From Phytoseiulus persimilis (taxonomy: Eukaryota > Arthropoda > Arachnida > Mesostigmata > Phytoseiidae), in contig CM075103.1 of assembly GCA_037576195.1 (NCBI GenBank), forward strand, positions 17,918,001-17,982,000: a stretch of 64,000 nucleotides of DNA. The letters are read 5' to 3'. Position 1 is the first letter of the stretch; each line of letters opens with the position of its first letter. Position numbers and translations under genes: made by a program. The notes below the pieces were generated by a model that was given only the letters and a program-made list of their open reading frames with translations, searched no databases and was not told the origin of the DNA. This document shows positions 12,001-20,509 of the stretch, piece by piece.

Positions 12001-15000
12001 AAACCGGATCGAGGATTTCCGAAACTCTATCCGAAAGTGTATGTTCGCAAAAGAGGCACGCGCTTCGAGCGAGTGCCGAAACGAATCATGAGAATGTCGT
12101 GCGGTGTTCGAGCTCTGAGACGCCCACCCGAGCTTCCGGGAGCATAATGTCGACGTCTCCGTATCACTCCTGGGTACTCTTCAGCGGTCGCTCCCTGCAA
12201 TTATTGATCTCCTGAGAGAGAGGGAGATAGAGAGCAACACCGATGATGTTTCGAGTCCTTGTTGGTGAAAAATGGGCACGGAAAACTGGCATCACGATTA
12301 TTAACGTGCTGCCTTAGTGTCTCACCAAGCTCGATGGAAAATACGTCGAAAACTTCCCTGAACGCAGGAATACTGGAAAAGCCGAACTTGGCTGACTGTT
12401 AGCGCGAGCTCCCTCAACACTCCGAAGGTCAACTCCTCGCTTGAAGCTGAAACTAGAGAGACTCGTGCTCAGTGCGCAACTTCTTCGGAGAAGACTTGGC
12501 GCTGGCTCTGTCCAGTACCAGACGACGCTTTAAGTTACTCACCCGCAGGATTGTGCGAGATCAGTACATTCCATCGGAAAACTGAGTTCCTGAGGACCGT
12601 CTGGAGAAACGGTCGCGGGGGCAGGGGGCGGTTCGCGACGAGTGCTCGCTCTGAAGAGTAAAGTTCATATTTTTCGATGGAAGTCGAATCAATTGTCAGA
12701 CAACTTTAGGGAGGCTCGCATTCCTCCTTGCGTTGGTTCCCGTGGAGTCTGTCTACAGCATCGAGAAGCCGGCTCCCTGACAAGCCTCCAGGGGGAGGAA
12801 GACCGGGAGCGGGCATTGGGAAAGTGTTTTTCCCAGGTCTGTGAGATTCAACGATTTTCAACCGCATCCCGATGATTTTGATGACTTCGACGCGACCCTG
12901 GGAACCGGACTTCCGTTCCGCTCGATGTCCGACTGAGCTCCTTGCGAAGTTCAGTTTTAGAAAGCGTTTGAAAACTTGAGATGCTCGTCTCGACTACGGG
13001 TTTTCTCTTGCTTGGCGCGCTCGCCTGAATGCAGAGAATTCATGGAAGAATGACTCATCATCATCGAAGCTCAGATCCTCCACGAAGGCGACGGCTCCCG
13101 TTGAGCGTCGTTCCTCGGCACGACCTTTGTCAACATACTTCGGTCGGATCGTGCACTGTACGACGGGAGATGGAATAGTGGGAAGAGGAGATTGATGCCC
13201 TTCCCAAGTCTTGTTTCCTCTTGTGCCATGGCCTCGGGTTTTTCTCGTCCCGTTTTCACCGAGGCGGCTTCAATCGATGAGAGTGAGAATGGAACGGAGG
13301 TTCTTGTACCGAGTCCAGACTTGATCTAACCACGCCTCGGAATCGGCTGTGATTCTCACTGCGCTTGGCGAGCATTATTGACTATCGAGGGATTGGAATT
13401 TCGAAAATGATTTTTCCCGCCTGTTCTCGTATTCTGTCCAACTGTGCGGCTCCTGATAGATGATTTCGTGCGTTTCCAATCTTTGTCCAAGTCGAGAGCT
13501 TCGTCGGATCTCAGGGCATTTGGAGGGGCATCTATTATTCACGGTTAACTCGAGGAGATCAGTGTTCGGGGAGGGGTCATCCTGAATAGAAGAGACATGC
13601 TTACCTGATCCCAATAGAGAACTCTGTATAAGAGAGCGAAATCACCGGTATGTTGGCGTACCGTTCGGCGAATCGAAGCTCCTGTCATGAATGATTCCGA
13701 CTCGGAATTTCCGAGACGGCCTCCGCGCTGCATTGAGCCGTTCCAGGATCCAATTTTTCCCACTTCCGTTTCCCGAGGAGAGATCGGGGAACGAACTCCG
13801 GAATAGTAGCTACCAATGGAGCAGTTAGGGGAAGAAGAGTGGATCGTGTTGCATCCACCCTCCTTTCAATAACAGAGGAAGATATTGGAATTCCCACCAT
13901 CGGTCGGGGAAACGCCTGGAGAGGCGAATCATCGACGAATTCTTGTCCGCTTGTGAAAACCGCGGAACCACCCTCGGCTTGCGACTCAAAACGGAGGCAT
14001 CCTTGGACGACCCGATGCGGGACACAACTTTCGACGAGCGGAAAGCAGGCTGTTCTGTAAAGATGGAGCTTTCGGTCTGTCTTGCTCGAATGCTGGCACG
14101 GATTTGGCTCGCACCCGGCGAATCTTATTCTTCTCTAAGAGTTCGCCAACTTTCGGAGCTCTCGAAGCCAGGAGCTCGGTCGCCTCACCTCTGGTCCGGG
14201 GATCTCGTGGCCCGCGGCAGAATTCTCGCCGGTAGCAAGGCGTCCATTAGGCTTCACGACGTGCATGCTGCAACGAGAGGTTTTGTCCGTATTTTTCCTT
14301 GTTCCGATGCCCTTGGGTGTTCCTGGTAGAGCGCGCTCACAATAACCGTTTTCAATATTGGACCGTATATTTTTTTCGGGGGAAGAACCAGCACCTGTAT
14401 GAGGAGATTAAGTCGGATGGACTTCATCGACGGACACCAGAACTGAATATATAACTTCGAATTTTCCCGCGGAATTCAGCTTCAAACTCCCACCCGGGAC
14501 ACTCTTGCTGAATTTGAGTTTGTGGATATTCGGCACAGTAGAGTGAGAGGAATGAAGAAATCCATATCGCCTAGGAATCGCTCGTAAATCGAGGTTCCCC
14601 GGCCAGATTATCTGACCTGGACACTTCCCCCAAGACGTTCGGAAACTGGAGGAATCCGTCGGGCAGAGACATGTTCGGTTTAGTGGCATCTCTGTCAATG
14701 ATTCACTGATCGATATAACAGACAACTCTTGACCAATGTCCATCAGTATGCCTGGACAGTAACGACCTCCGACATTTCCCCACGAGGAGCATCTTCTCCA
14801 TTCTGTAATTCTCTTCCAGGTTCCAATTGATATAGCGACTTCGAACAATCAACTGAAACAAATACTCCTCGAGAAACCAACCCAGGAGATCGTGGTCGAG
14901 AACGCTTCGGACGCCGATTGGATCCACGTGAGTTCCCCACTTCATTCTGTTATAGTGTCTCGTTGAGAAATCAGGCGATCGCGGCAGCAAAAATTTGCTA

Positions 15001-17120
15001 CTTTTCCACCCGCTCCCTTTTTCGAAGCCCGTTGAGAGGAATAATGAGATATAACCTCTTAGGTCAATCACGGAGCCGTATCCGTCTTCCGGACATTATA
15101 CGAACCGGACCTCCTGCAAACGTTCCTTCCGGCTATCAAGGAATTGAAACTGTCGGCACGCGATCGTTACATGCTGCACGCTGACATCTCAGCCTGCGTG
15201 AGTTGATTCGTTGATGAATTCGTGTGGAAGTACTGGGTCTGTCTGTCCGGCAGATCGTGAGGGCTGCGTCCGGGGAGGAATTCGAAAGCTTATGAACGAC
15301 CACCCCTTTCCCGACTCTTTCCGATTTCGGCATCTCTCATATGATTCTGTATCCCGTTCCAGGTCCAGAGTGGCTATAGGAACAGCACTGAGGTCCTGCA
15401 GTTCACCAGAGCCTACGAGAACGATACGGATTTCTCAGTATGGAACTCCATCACGTCACTCTTCGAGAAACTCAATGTCATCCTGTCAGAACGCGTAGAG
15501 CTTCAGCAGAAGTTGCACGAGTTCGGCCGGGGATTATATCGGAAGATATACGAAAAACTCGGCTGGGATCCCAAAGTGGATGATGGTTGGTGTAGTATTC
15601 CCCAGCCACCTTGTCGTTCGTGTCGCAGATGGCTGCCCTTTGTGATCCTTCAGACCGGTCACGTTTCAATCCTCTGAACGCTTCGAACCAGAGTCCTGAA
15701 CGAAATTTTCCGTCTATCTCCAACAGTGCACACCACTATGCTGCTGCGAGTTCAGGTGCTGAACATTATGGTCATCTTCGGCGATAAAGAAGTACTCGAG
15801 GAAGCGAGACGAAGGCGAGTCATGTTCTTTTTCGTGAGGGAACTTCTCAGTGAAACGACGTGATTCCCGAAGCAGGAGGTGACTTCCAGCAGTCGGTTCC
15901 TGTGAGTTGAAGCATTCAACGTTACCCTTACCTCAACAGATTCGCTGATCACGTGAGTGGGGAAAAGATCCTCATCGCAGACATACGCCAGCCCGTGTAC
16001 AGAGCCATGGCTAAAACGATGAATAACGAGACCTGGGATCAATTGATGAAGCTCCACAAGGTAACGCGCGTCTCCTAGCATCAGCGTCCAGCTTGCACTG
16101 AGTGACGACTGACGATGAGTCGGTCTTTTTTGATAAACCCGCTGTCTCGCTTCAATCCGCGTCTCGATTCAGAGCTTATGTTGTCATTCATGCAAAATCT
16201 CGTTCTCGGTCAACAGGAATCGGGACTTCAGGAGGAAGCAAACAGGATTGCCGTGGCGTTGGGATACGTTGAAGACGAATATTACATCCAGAAAGTCATC
16301 AAGTTCGCCGATACGGAGGTACTGTTTTGAGGGTTGAGAATCGGCAGTTTGCGCTGGCGTTGAGCGCCGGATCGAGACTCATTATTCTTCCTGTGGAAGA
16401 GGAGGATTCGGTGCTGTCGGCTTCGAAACGGAATTATGAATGTCCAACCGTTTTTCGCTGTTCTAGGTTCGTATCCAGGATGCCCCCTTCGTCATCTCGT
16501 CGGTCGCCAGCTCGGCATTGGGTCGGAACAAAGTCTGGGAGCACTACACAGCTAATTTCGACATGTTCGTATCTCTCCCGTCAAGGATTCCCTGAAGACG
16601 AATAATTGTCTGGAATTAGATTCTTCCTGCTGTTGAGGAGCGAAACGACCGGAGAATTCGGGAGGCAATAGTCATTAACCGGCTCTGAGACGCTTTCAGG
16701 TACAAAAAGCGCTACGCTTCTGGTTATCTGCTGACACGCTTGATCAAAGTGGTCACGGAAGATTTCAGCTCCTTCGAAAAAGCGAAGGAGGTGGAGAATT
16801 TTTTCGCAACGGTCAGTAAACTTGGGCGGAAGACTGCCCTGCACTCCATACATATTCCGTTATTTTCCGGAGTCTGTAATTTTTCGGGATGTGTTGATCG
16901 AACGGATTTCGAGCATCGAACGAAATCTGTTTTGTTCGAATGCTCCGAGTTCGATCTCGACGGGTTCCATCGTGCTAAATAAAGGCTTTCATCTTTACAG
17001 AAAGCGATTCCAAACGCAGAACTGACAGTCAGACAGAGCATCGAGAGTATCATATCCAACGCGAAGTGGCTGCAGAGAGACGAGCGACTGATCAAACAAT
17101 TCTTCTCCGAACTTAAATAG
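1..17120 (+). CDS. Psa: Puromycin-sensitive aminopeptidase (M1 family), 5' end outside window, 20 exons visible
   Basis: Zinc metallo-aminopeptidase of the M1 family that removes N-terminal residues from peptides, mainly in the cytosol (family knowledge, NPEPPS/Psa/PAM-1). Exons joined by hand: 1-10, 3682-3844, 6424-6545, 6641-6841, 7012-7160, 7911-8000, 8151-8265, 8829-8964, 9073-9210, 10125-10280, 10524-10632, 14820-14927, 15063-15197, 15363-15585, 15727-15814, 15940-16060, 16217-16318, 16467-16564, 16700-16811, 17001-17120. The order follows the whole family from the N-terminal beta domain to the C-terminal helical domain. GAMEN, HELAH-X18-E and the [13 protein letters not shown] segment with the transition-state tyrosine can be read. 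The start codon and roughly the first 35-40 residues lie upstream of the window. Eight apparent one-base errors lie in exons between 6424 and 10632, so a plain translation breaks there. Distinction from other M1 members rests on [19 protein letters not shown] and overall collinearity with PSA. Very sure of family, fairly sure of orthology. Confidence 0.93.
11..3681 (+). other. Psa intron, 3.7 kb
   Basis: Runs from GTAAGT at 11 to a polypyrimidine tract and CAG at 3679-3681. Several open frames of 60-180 codons occur on both strands, none resembling a known protein. The only local structure noticed is a cluster of E-box-like hexamers with a 10-bp hairpin at 1341-1428. Its length makes it a plausible place for transcriptional control elements, but nothing in the sequence proves this. 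Confidence 0.65.
3682..3844 (+). CDS. Psa: Psa exon, N-terminal beta domain
   Basis: 163 bases, entered in phase 0 and leaving one base of the next codon. Translation starts [17 protein letters not shown] and ends [14 protein letters not shown], matching the beta strands of M1 domain 1. The acceptor follows nine T residues; the donor is GTGAGT. No length error. Confidence 0.85.
3845..6423 (+). other. Psa intron, 2.6 kb, containing a hAT MITE
   Basis: Donor GTGAGT at 3845, acceptor CAG at 6421-6423 after a T-rich tract. A C-rich run lies near 3870-3880. The miniature transposon at 5785-5982 is described separately. No other coding or RNA feature was recognised in it. Confidence 0.75.
5785..5982. 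mobile_element. Non-autonomous hAT-type MITE, 198 bp
   Basis: Begins CAGAGTTGGGCAGATTCGAA and ends with its reverse complement. The terminal inverted repeats match over 37 bases with one mismatch. The flanks are an identical 8-bp direct repeat, gcaaatag, at 5777-5784 and 5983-5990. An 8-bp target duplication and CAG-R-G termini are hallmarks of the hAT superfamily. The interior is built almost wholly from the palindrome GATTCGAATC and near copies, with a longer motif (gattcgatgtttcttgattc) present twice. No coding capacity, so mobilisation would have needed a transposase elsewhere. The perfect target duplication suggests a fairly recent insertion. Confidence 0.9.
6424..6545 (+). CDS. Psa: Psa exon with two compensating frame slips
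   Basis: 122 bases, exactly the length expected. Family-like residues appear in two frames: [16 protein letters not shown] in one, then [15 protein letters not shown] in the frame that leaves the exon. This fits one base too few near 6435-6436 and one G too many at 6499-6500. Read straight through, the exon is also open but the first part no longer resembles the family. Donor GTGGGT at 6546. Confidence 0.8.
6641..6841 (+). CDS. Psa: Psa exon with three apparent single-base errors
   Basis: Encodes [11 protein letters not shown], then DEPAIKATF through [13 protein letters not shown], then [14 protein letters not shown], then MSTYLVA, each in a different frame. The breaks are a missing G at 6673/6674, an extra G at 6778-6779 and a missing A near 6820. 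The exon is 201 bases against 202 expected. Donor at 6842, splitting a codon after its first base. AFPCWDEP and STYLVA are strong M1 signatures. Confidence 0.85.
7012..7160 (+). CDS. Psa: Psa exon, start of catalytic domain region
   Basis: 149 bases, two finishing the split codon and 49 codons from [10 protein letters not shown] to FFEKYYN. No length error. Joined to the previous exon it gives [16 protein letters not shown], as in the family. Donor GTGAGT at 7161. Confidence 0.9.
7161..7910 (+). other. Psa intron, 750 bp, with an open frame of unknown status
   Basis: GTGAGT donor, CAG acceptor at 7908-7910. Frames on the + strand stay open for most of the intron. One reads [20 protein letters not shown], and after a one-base shift near 7635 another runs to a stop near 7840, ending [14 protein letters not shown]. 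No family was recognised. It could be chance or a degraded nested sequence; see the findings. Confidence 0.5.
7911..8000 (+). CDS. Psa: Psa exon carrying the GAMEN exopeptidase motif, one extra base
   Basis: Reads [20 protein letters not shown], then MEKLGSHH in the uninterrupted frame. Dropping one A from the run at 7977-7979 gives GAMENWGLITC, restoring the substrate N-terminus-binding GAMEN motif. Length is 90 where 89 is needed. The residue before the arginine of the family's TYRE segment is Cys (codon 7996-7998) where Tyr is usual. Confidence 0.88.
8001..8150 (+). other. Psa intron, 150 bp
   Basis: Donor GTAGCT, acceptor GCAG at 8147-8150. It splits an arginine codon (ag|a), and the phases agree on both sides. 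Nothing else was seen in it. Confidence 0.85.
8151..8265 (+). CDS. Psa: Psa exon with the HEXXH zinc-binding motif
   Basis: One base plus 38 codons, [10 protein letters not shown] to WFGNLVTM. Contains HELAH, whose two histidines bind the catalytic zinc and whose glutamate activates water (family knowledge). No length error. Donor GTGAGT at 8266. The next intron carries a run of 17 A at 8375-8391. Confidence 0.93.
8829..8964 (+). CDS. Psa: Psa exon with the third zinc ligand, one extra base
   Basis: [17 protein letters not shown] is clean. The glutamate of NEGFA lies exactly 18 residues after HELAH and is the third zinc ligand. Removing one A from the run at 8880-8882 gives [20 protein letters not shown] and so on to NEALG; without that the frame is lost. 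Length is 136 where 135 is needed. Donor GTGAGA at 8965. Confidence 0.9.
9073..9210 (+). CDS. Psa: Psa exon with the transition-state tyrosine
   Basis: Forty-six codons in phase 0, [12 protein letters not shown] to NNYIGDR, with no length error. The tyrosine of [13 protein letters not shown] corresponds to the one that stabilises the reaction intermediate in M1 enzymes. Acceptor after CTCTTTCAG, donor GTCTGT (weaker than most in this gene). Confidence 0.93.
9211..10124 (+). other. Psa intron, 914 bp
   Basis: GT donor at 9211, acceptor TTTCCAG ending at 10124. On the minus strand near 9999-10011 there is a motif like a tRNA internal B box (GGGTTCGAATCC) but no cloverleaf. No coding signal was recognised. 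Confidence 0.7.
10125..10280 (+). CDS. Psa: Psa exon, end of catalytic domain
   Basis: Fifty-two codons in phase 0, [10 protein letters not shown] through [10 protein letters not shown] to [11 protein letters not shown]. No length error; clear match to the end of the M1 peptidase domain. Donor GTAAGA at 10281. Confidence 0.93.
10524..10632 (+). CDS. Psa: Psa exon, domain 3 start, one extra base
   Basis: [16 protein letters not shown] is followed by a frame change. Removing one G at 10571-10573 gives [20 protein letters not shown], which aligns with the strand-rich domain 3 and joins on to VPIDIATS of the next exon. Length is 109 where 108 is needed. Donor GTAAGT at 10633. Confidence 0.85.
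10633..14819 (+). other. Psa intron, 4.2 kb, the gene's longest in the window
   Basis: GTAAGT donor, acceptor TTCCAG ending at 14819. Contains a run of 21 C at 10886-10906 and short GA-rich stretches near 12,220. The open frames on both strands match no family I recognise. No mobile element was identified. Confidence 0.75.
14820..15585 (+). CDS. Psa: Psa exons 14820-14927, 15063-15197, 15363-15585: domain 3 and start of helical domain
   Basis: Three exons of 36 codons, 45 codons and 74 codons plus one base, all free of length errors. They read [14 protein letters not shown] to DADWIH, then [20 protein letters not shown] to DISAC, then [14 protein letters not shown] to [10 protein letters not shown]. 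The introns between them are 135 and 165 bp with GTGAGT donors. The last exon leaves by the weaker donor GTTGGT at 15586. These match the ERAP1_C-like helical domain that closes the peptidase chamber. Confidence 0.92.
15727..16060 (+). CDS. Psa: Psa exons 15727-15814 and 15940-16060, joined across a GC-AG intron
   Basis: The first exon reads [14 protein letters not shown] to EEARR and ends with two bases of the next codon. The second begins with its last base and reads [20 protein letters not shown] to MKLHK. Joined they give EEARRRFADH, a family signature, which fixes the junction. The intron between starts GCGAGT instead of GT. The following donor is GTAACG at 16061. Confidence 0.92.
16217..17120 (+). 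CDS. Psa: Psa C-terminal exons 16217-16318, 16467-16564, 16700-16811, 17001-17120 with stop
   Basis: Thirty-four codons ([16 protein letters not shown] to FADTE), then [16 protein letters not shown] to NFD plus two bases, then [16 protein letters not shown] to FFAT, then [10 protein letters not shown] to FFSELK and TAG. All phases close exactly and all introns are 112-189 bp. The donor at 16565 is set by the join [11 protein letters not shown], not by the GT four bases later. This is the end of the HEAT-like helical domain; length and end agree with the family. Confidence 0.93.
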
Positions 17121-17173
17121 ACAACACCCGTTCCTTCCTGGTCGGGATCACAATTTTCCATAAACTCGACGGA

Positions 17174-17196
17174 AATAAAACTTTGTCCAAAATAAA
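17174..17196 (+). promoter_or_regulatory. Psa polyadenylation signals
   Basis: Two AATAAA hexamers, at 17174-17179 and 17191-17196, lie 54 and 71 bases after the stop codon on the sense strand. The second is followed by a T-rich stretch. They imply a very short 3' UTR. Confidence 0.75.
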
Positions 17197-17199
17197 GCA

Positions 17200-19305
17200 T
17201 GTTTTTCAATCAAAATTTCACGGAAACCATGTTTGTCTGTAATTCGCCATTGTTGCTGGACGGATATTCTCCCCATCCACCGGTAAGTTCTGCCTCTATC
17301 GGGTCTCGAACTCTCCGCTGATTGCACCTGTCCGAGAGAAATCTTTTCCACAAATCCGTCGTTAGGTTGTCATGCTTTTCGGGCTCCCTCTGGAGGTTCA
17401 GAAATCGCGATGGAGGATCACTCTTTGTTTTTTAACTTTAACTTTTGTTTTTTTCGCTACAACGGAACGGTGAGGACAAATCGGTATTCCGCTACATGAT
17501 TATGTGCCGATCTCTCTCCACGACGAGATGCACTGAGAGTTCCCCAAATGCCCGAAAATCCTCACTATACATAATCCGTCTCGTTTGTCAGTTTGTGACT
17601 TCGCCAGTTTTTGGATTCGTCAGTTTGTCCGCCCTCCTTCCGGACTATGGAGGGGGTGGAGTCTGGGGAGGTGGTTGCGAGATCGGTCTGACCGTAACAA
17701 CGTGTAGCGATCAACCGAATGAGAAGATGCTTTTAGAAATGATGCAGACCCATTGAAGGGAACAGTGTGCCAGGGAAGATTGGCTGGTGCTTTCATGGGA
17801 GGCGGGCCGGGACCCTGTAGCCTTCGAACCCTGAGAGGCCCCGAAAGTCCCGATGATTCGATGAGCGCTCCTCGTCACCTGATGAATCGCCGCGGTCGGC
17901 AGCGGCCGAATGGAGATTCCCGAGTCACCCGTGCAACGCGTGCTGCGGAAAGGACGGTCTCAGCAGCCTTCTCTGATGGTTACTGTGGCTTGATGTGATC
18001 GAGGGTCTCCCGTGGTGGGACTCAACCGATCTGCTCATCGCGAAAGTCGTCTCGAAAGCATCACGTTACGGGATCTCAAGGGTGCGCACATCATTTTGGA
18101 ACGATTCGAAGTCAGCGGATTCAAGTTCTCACATATTTTCCCCTCTACCGGCGTCGGAAATGACCGTCCTAGCGAAATACCGTAACGGGCGAAGCACCAT
18201 ATGCAAGACCAAACAGCCGTTCCGGTTCTAGCACGTTCGGTCTTCCATCTAGATGATTCCCAGAGCCGGCAAGCTTAAGCACGAGAGCACGCAAATACCA
18301 GATACACAGGGTCAAGGCAAGGAGGTGGACCAATCGCTAGGACAATTTCCTCCTGGTCAAGCCCTTGAGAAAACGGTCAACTCCCCGATTATCTTGATGA
18401 GTCAGAGTTTCTACGGAGCATGCTGGCCTCAGTAAGGGCTCTCGGCGGGTGGCAGACTGGCTGGCTTCATTCTGAATGGTCAGATGCTCCCTGTGAGCGT
18501 TGTGAATCTGATTGAACGGAGGAAACGATGAAATTCGCGGGTCCCAGTTCGTCGGAGCGAGGAATCCGAACTCCCGGATCCTCCTCCGGGTCGCACGAGC
18601 TGAGTGATCTTCGGCACTCGGGGCACGTGAGCGATTAGAGCGTGACCGGCGGGCTGGTGCGCCAGCGCCAAGCGTCGAAACGAATGCCTACGTTCAGCGT
18701 CCCGTCAACATACGCTCGAGGTTACGTTCAAACAGTTCCGAAATAGCTCCAACTCGAGGATCATCGCTGTCGGCGATGGGAGCAGGGATTGGATTAGCGC
18801 GTTTCCTTGACTCAGGGGCCTGCCCGATCAACTCATCGGAAGACGCCGCTCCAGGAAGATTTCCCAGATGCGTCCATTCGCCACAGCTCTCGCTCCGAGT
18901 CGGGTTCCAAAAGCCCCCCAAAGACAGCCACGGCGGAACCACTCGCTCCCTCGAGAACTTCGTATCCTGTGAGCGTCTCTTCGAAGCTCAGAGCGCTCAT
19001 GATGGACGAATCGGCTAAAGTATCCTGACATGACTGCGTTGCCCTTTCGGACCCAGATTCGCATCATCCCGTGCGAGTGACAGGGACGATCCTCTGATCG
19101 TTGGAGAAGCAGCGAAGAAGTGCCATGCCGGGCCGCGTTCGAGGCAAGCCGACAAAACGGCGTCCTATCCCTCCCATTCAGGTACCCAAACCTCTCGAGA
19201 TGCGTTCCGCTTGGGAGTATTCACCCCGACAAGACACTCAGTCGCTCGAGAGCTACGCGGATCAGTTCCGCTTAGGAAGCCTGAAGAGAAACAGGAGATT
19301 TTCGC
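17200..19305. other. Intergenic stretch with possible eroded coding matter
   Basis: No recognisable gene. On the + strand, frames rich in Ser, Pro and Lys run at about 18807-19025 (for example SESGSKSPPKTATAEPLAPS) and again from an ATG at 19125 (MPGRVRGKPTKRRPIPPI), the latter running into the LINE fragment. These look more protein-like than the shadows around them, but no family was recognised and stops interrupt them. Confidence 0.3.
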
Positions 19306-19309
19306 ATTT

Positions 19310-20500
19310 GAGGTTGATGGTATGGTATTTATTGACCCAGATATGGTTTAGTGTGCTTATGCTACACATATCACCATTCTTCCTTTCATGTCAGGAGCTT
19401 TGCAGCAGATCATAGGTTTCCTTCTCCAAATTTCTAGGATTTGTTTCGTTCGTATCACGACTGAGGGATCTCTCATTTCCTTCTGGAGGCCCAATCCGAG
19501 GAGGAAATCCTCATCCATGTGGTATGCGTCGTTGCATTCATTGATCACGTGTTTCACGGTTTCTTCATATAAACGGCATCGATGGCAGATGTGTTTTCAT
19601 TTTCATCGCCATTGATATTGCTATTGTTTCTATTGGGTGGGTTCTGCTTCCCATGGCGTGGTCTCGGTAGTTTACCGGCTCTAGCCAGGGCCGGGAGGGC
19701 GTCGCCTCCTCGGTTTCCGTAGAGGAAGGCTTTCATAACGAGGCTCGTTTTGGCATGCCGGTAGAATTCCCGACTTGGTTTCCGCGACCTATCTCGCTTC
19801 AAGTTGATATCCTGTGTTTCTCTTATCCTCTTTCTCATCAGTGGATTGAAGACGTTCATGCATGGTTTTCCCTTTCTGTATATATAACTTCGATATTTTC
19901 GCAGTTATACCTCTCTTTCAGGAGTTCAGTTCTGTTCCATGCTTTGGTATTGATACCCACAATGGACATCATGTTCAGAACGACTCTTGGCCACCTTTCT
20001 ATATCCATGACCCCAATTCTCTTCATGTATCTGATTTTTCTCTGCGCTTCTCTCGCTTCAAACGAGGACCAGCCGAGCTCACTAGTGATGAATTCGTTTG
20101 CGACTTTGGTGGTACGGATGCCTAGGGCCCATCTACACGCTTCTCCTTACCTCTTTTCTAGCGCTTCGAGGAGCTTCCCTGTGGTCACCAGGACCGGGCT
20201 CGCGTAGGTTAGTTGTGGAGCTGCGGTCGCTTTCCATTGTGCTCTGGAGACTTCAAATCTATTTAAGCCCCATATGGAAGTTGCTTGCATTCGATTTAAT
20301 GAATGCGTTGCCTGTCTCTCCCGGATGGATTCCTGTTTCGCCAGGTAGTTTTTTGAGTTAGACAAGTGGATCCCCAAATATTTGTATTCGTTTGCCACCG
20401 GCACTTGGTTCCCTTGTATCCGCAGTCCTTCGCAGTTATTATTACTCATTCCAACCTGTAAGATTCTTGTTGAGGGAGCACCAACATGGCAGGATCGTAG
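19310..20500 (-). mobile_element. 5'-truncated, dead non-LTR retrotransposon (LINE), RT C-terminus to 3' end
   Basis: On the minus strand, frames carry the C-terminal part of a LINE reverse transcriptase and its tail: EYKYLGIHLSNSKNYLAKQ, then RWALGIRTTKVANEFITSEL and GWSSFEAREAQRKIRYMKRI, then a C-x2-C...H-x4-C knuckle (CHRCRLYEETVKHVINEC). The catalytic YADD-type core is absent, so the copy is cut at its 5' end. There is an in-frame TAA near 20147, and at least two frame shifts follow (near 19860 and 19590), so it cannot be functional. The tail ends in an ATA-rich stretch at about 19310-19350 (ATGGTATGGTATTTATTG on the + strand). It is visibly more A+T-rich than its surroundings. No target duplication was found and both borders are approximate. 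The clade is not certain. Confidence 0.82.
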
Positions 20501-20509
20501 AAGGCCGGA

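Noticed and set aside
16565-16572. Alternative donor GTATCT at 16569
   Set aside because: It would put the next exon out of frame; the GT at 16565 gives the conserved [11 protein letters not shown] join.
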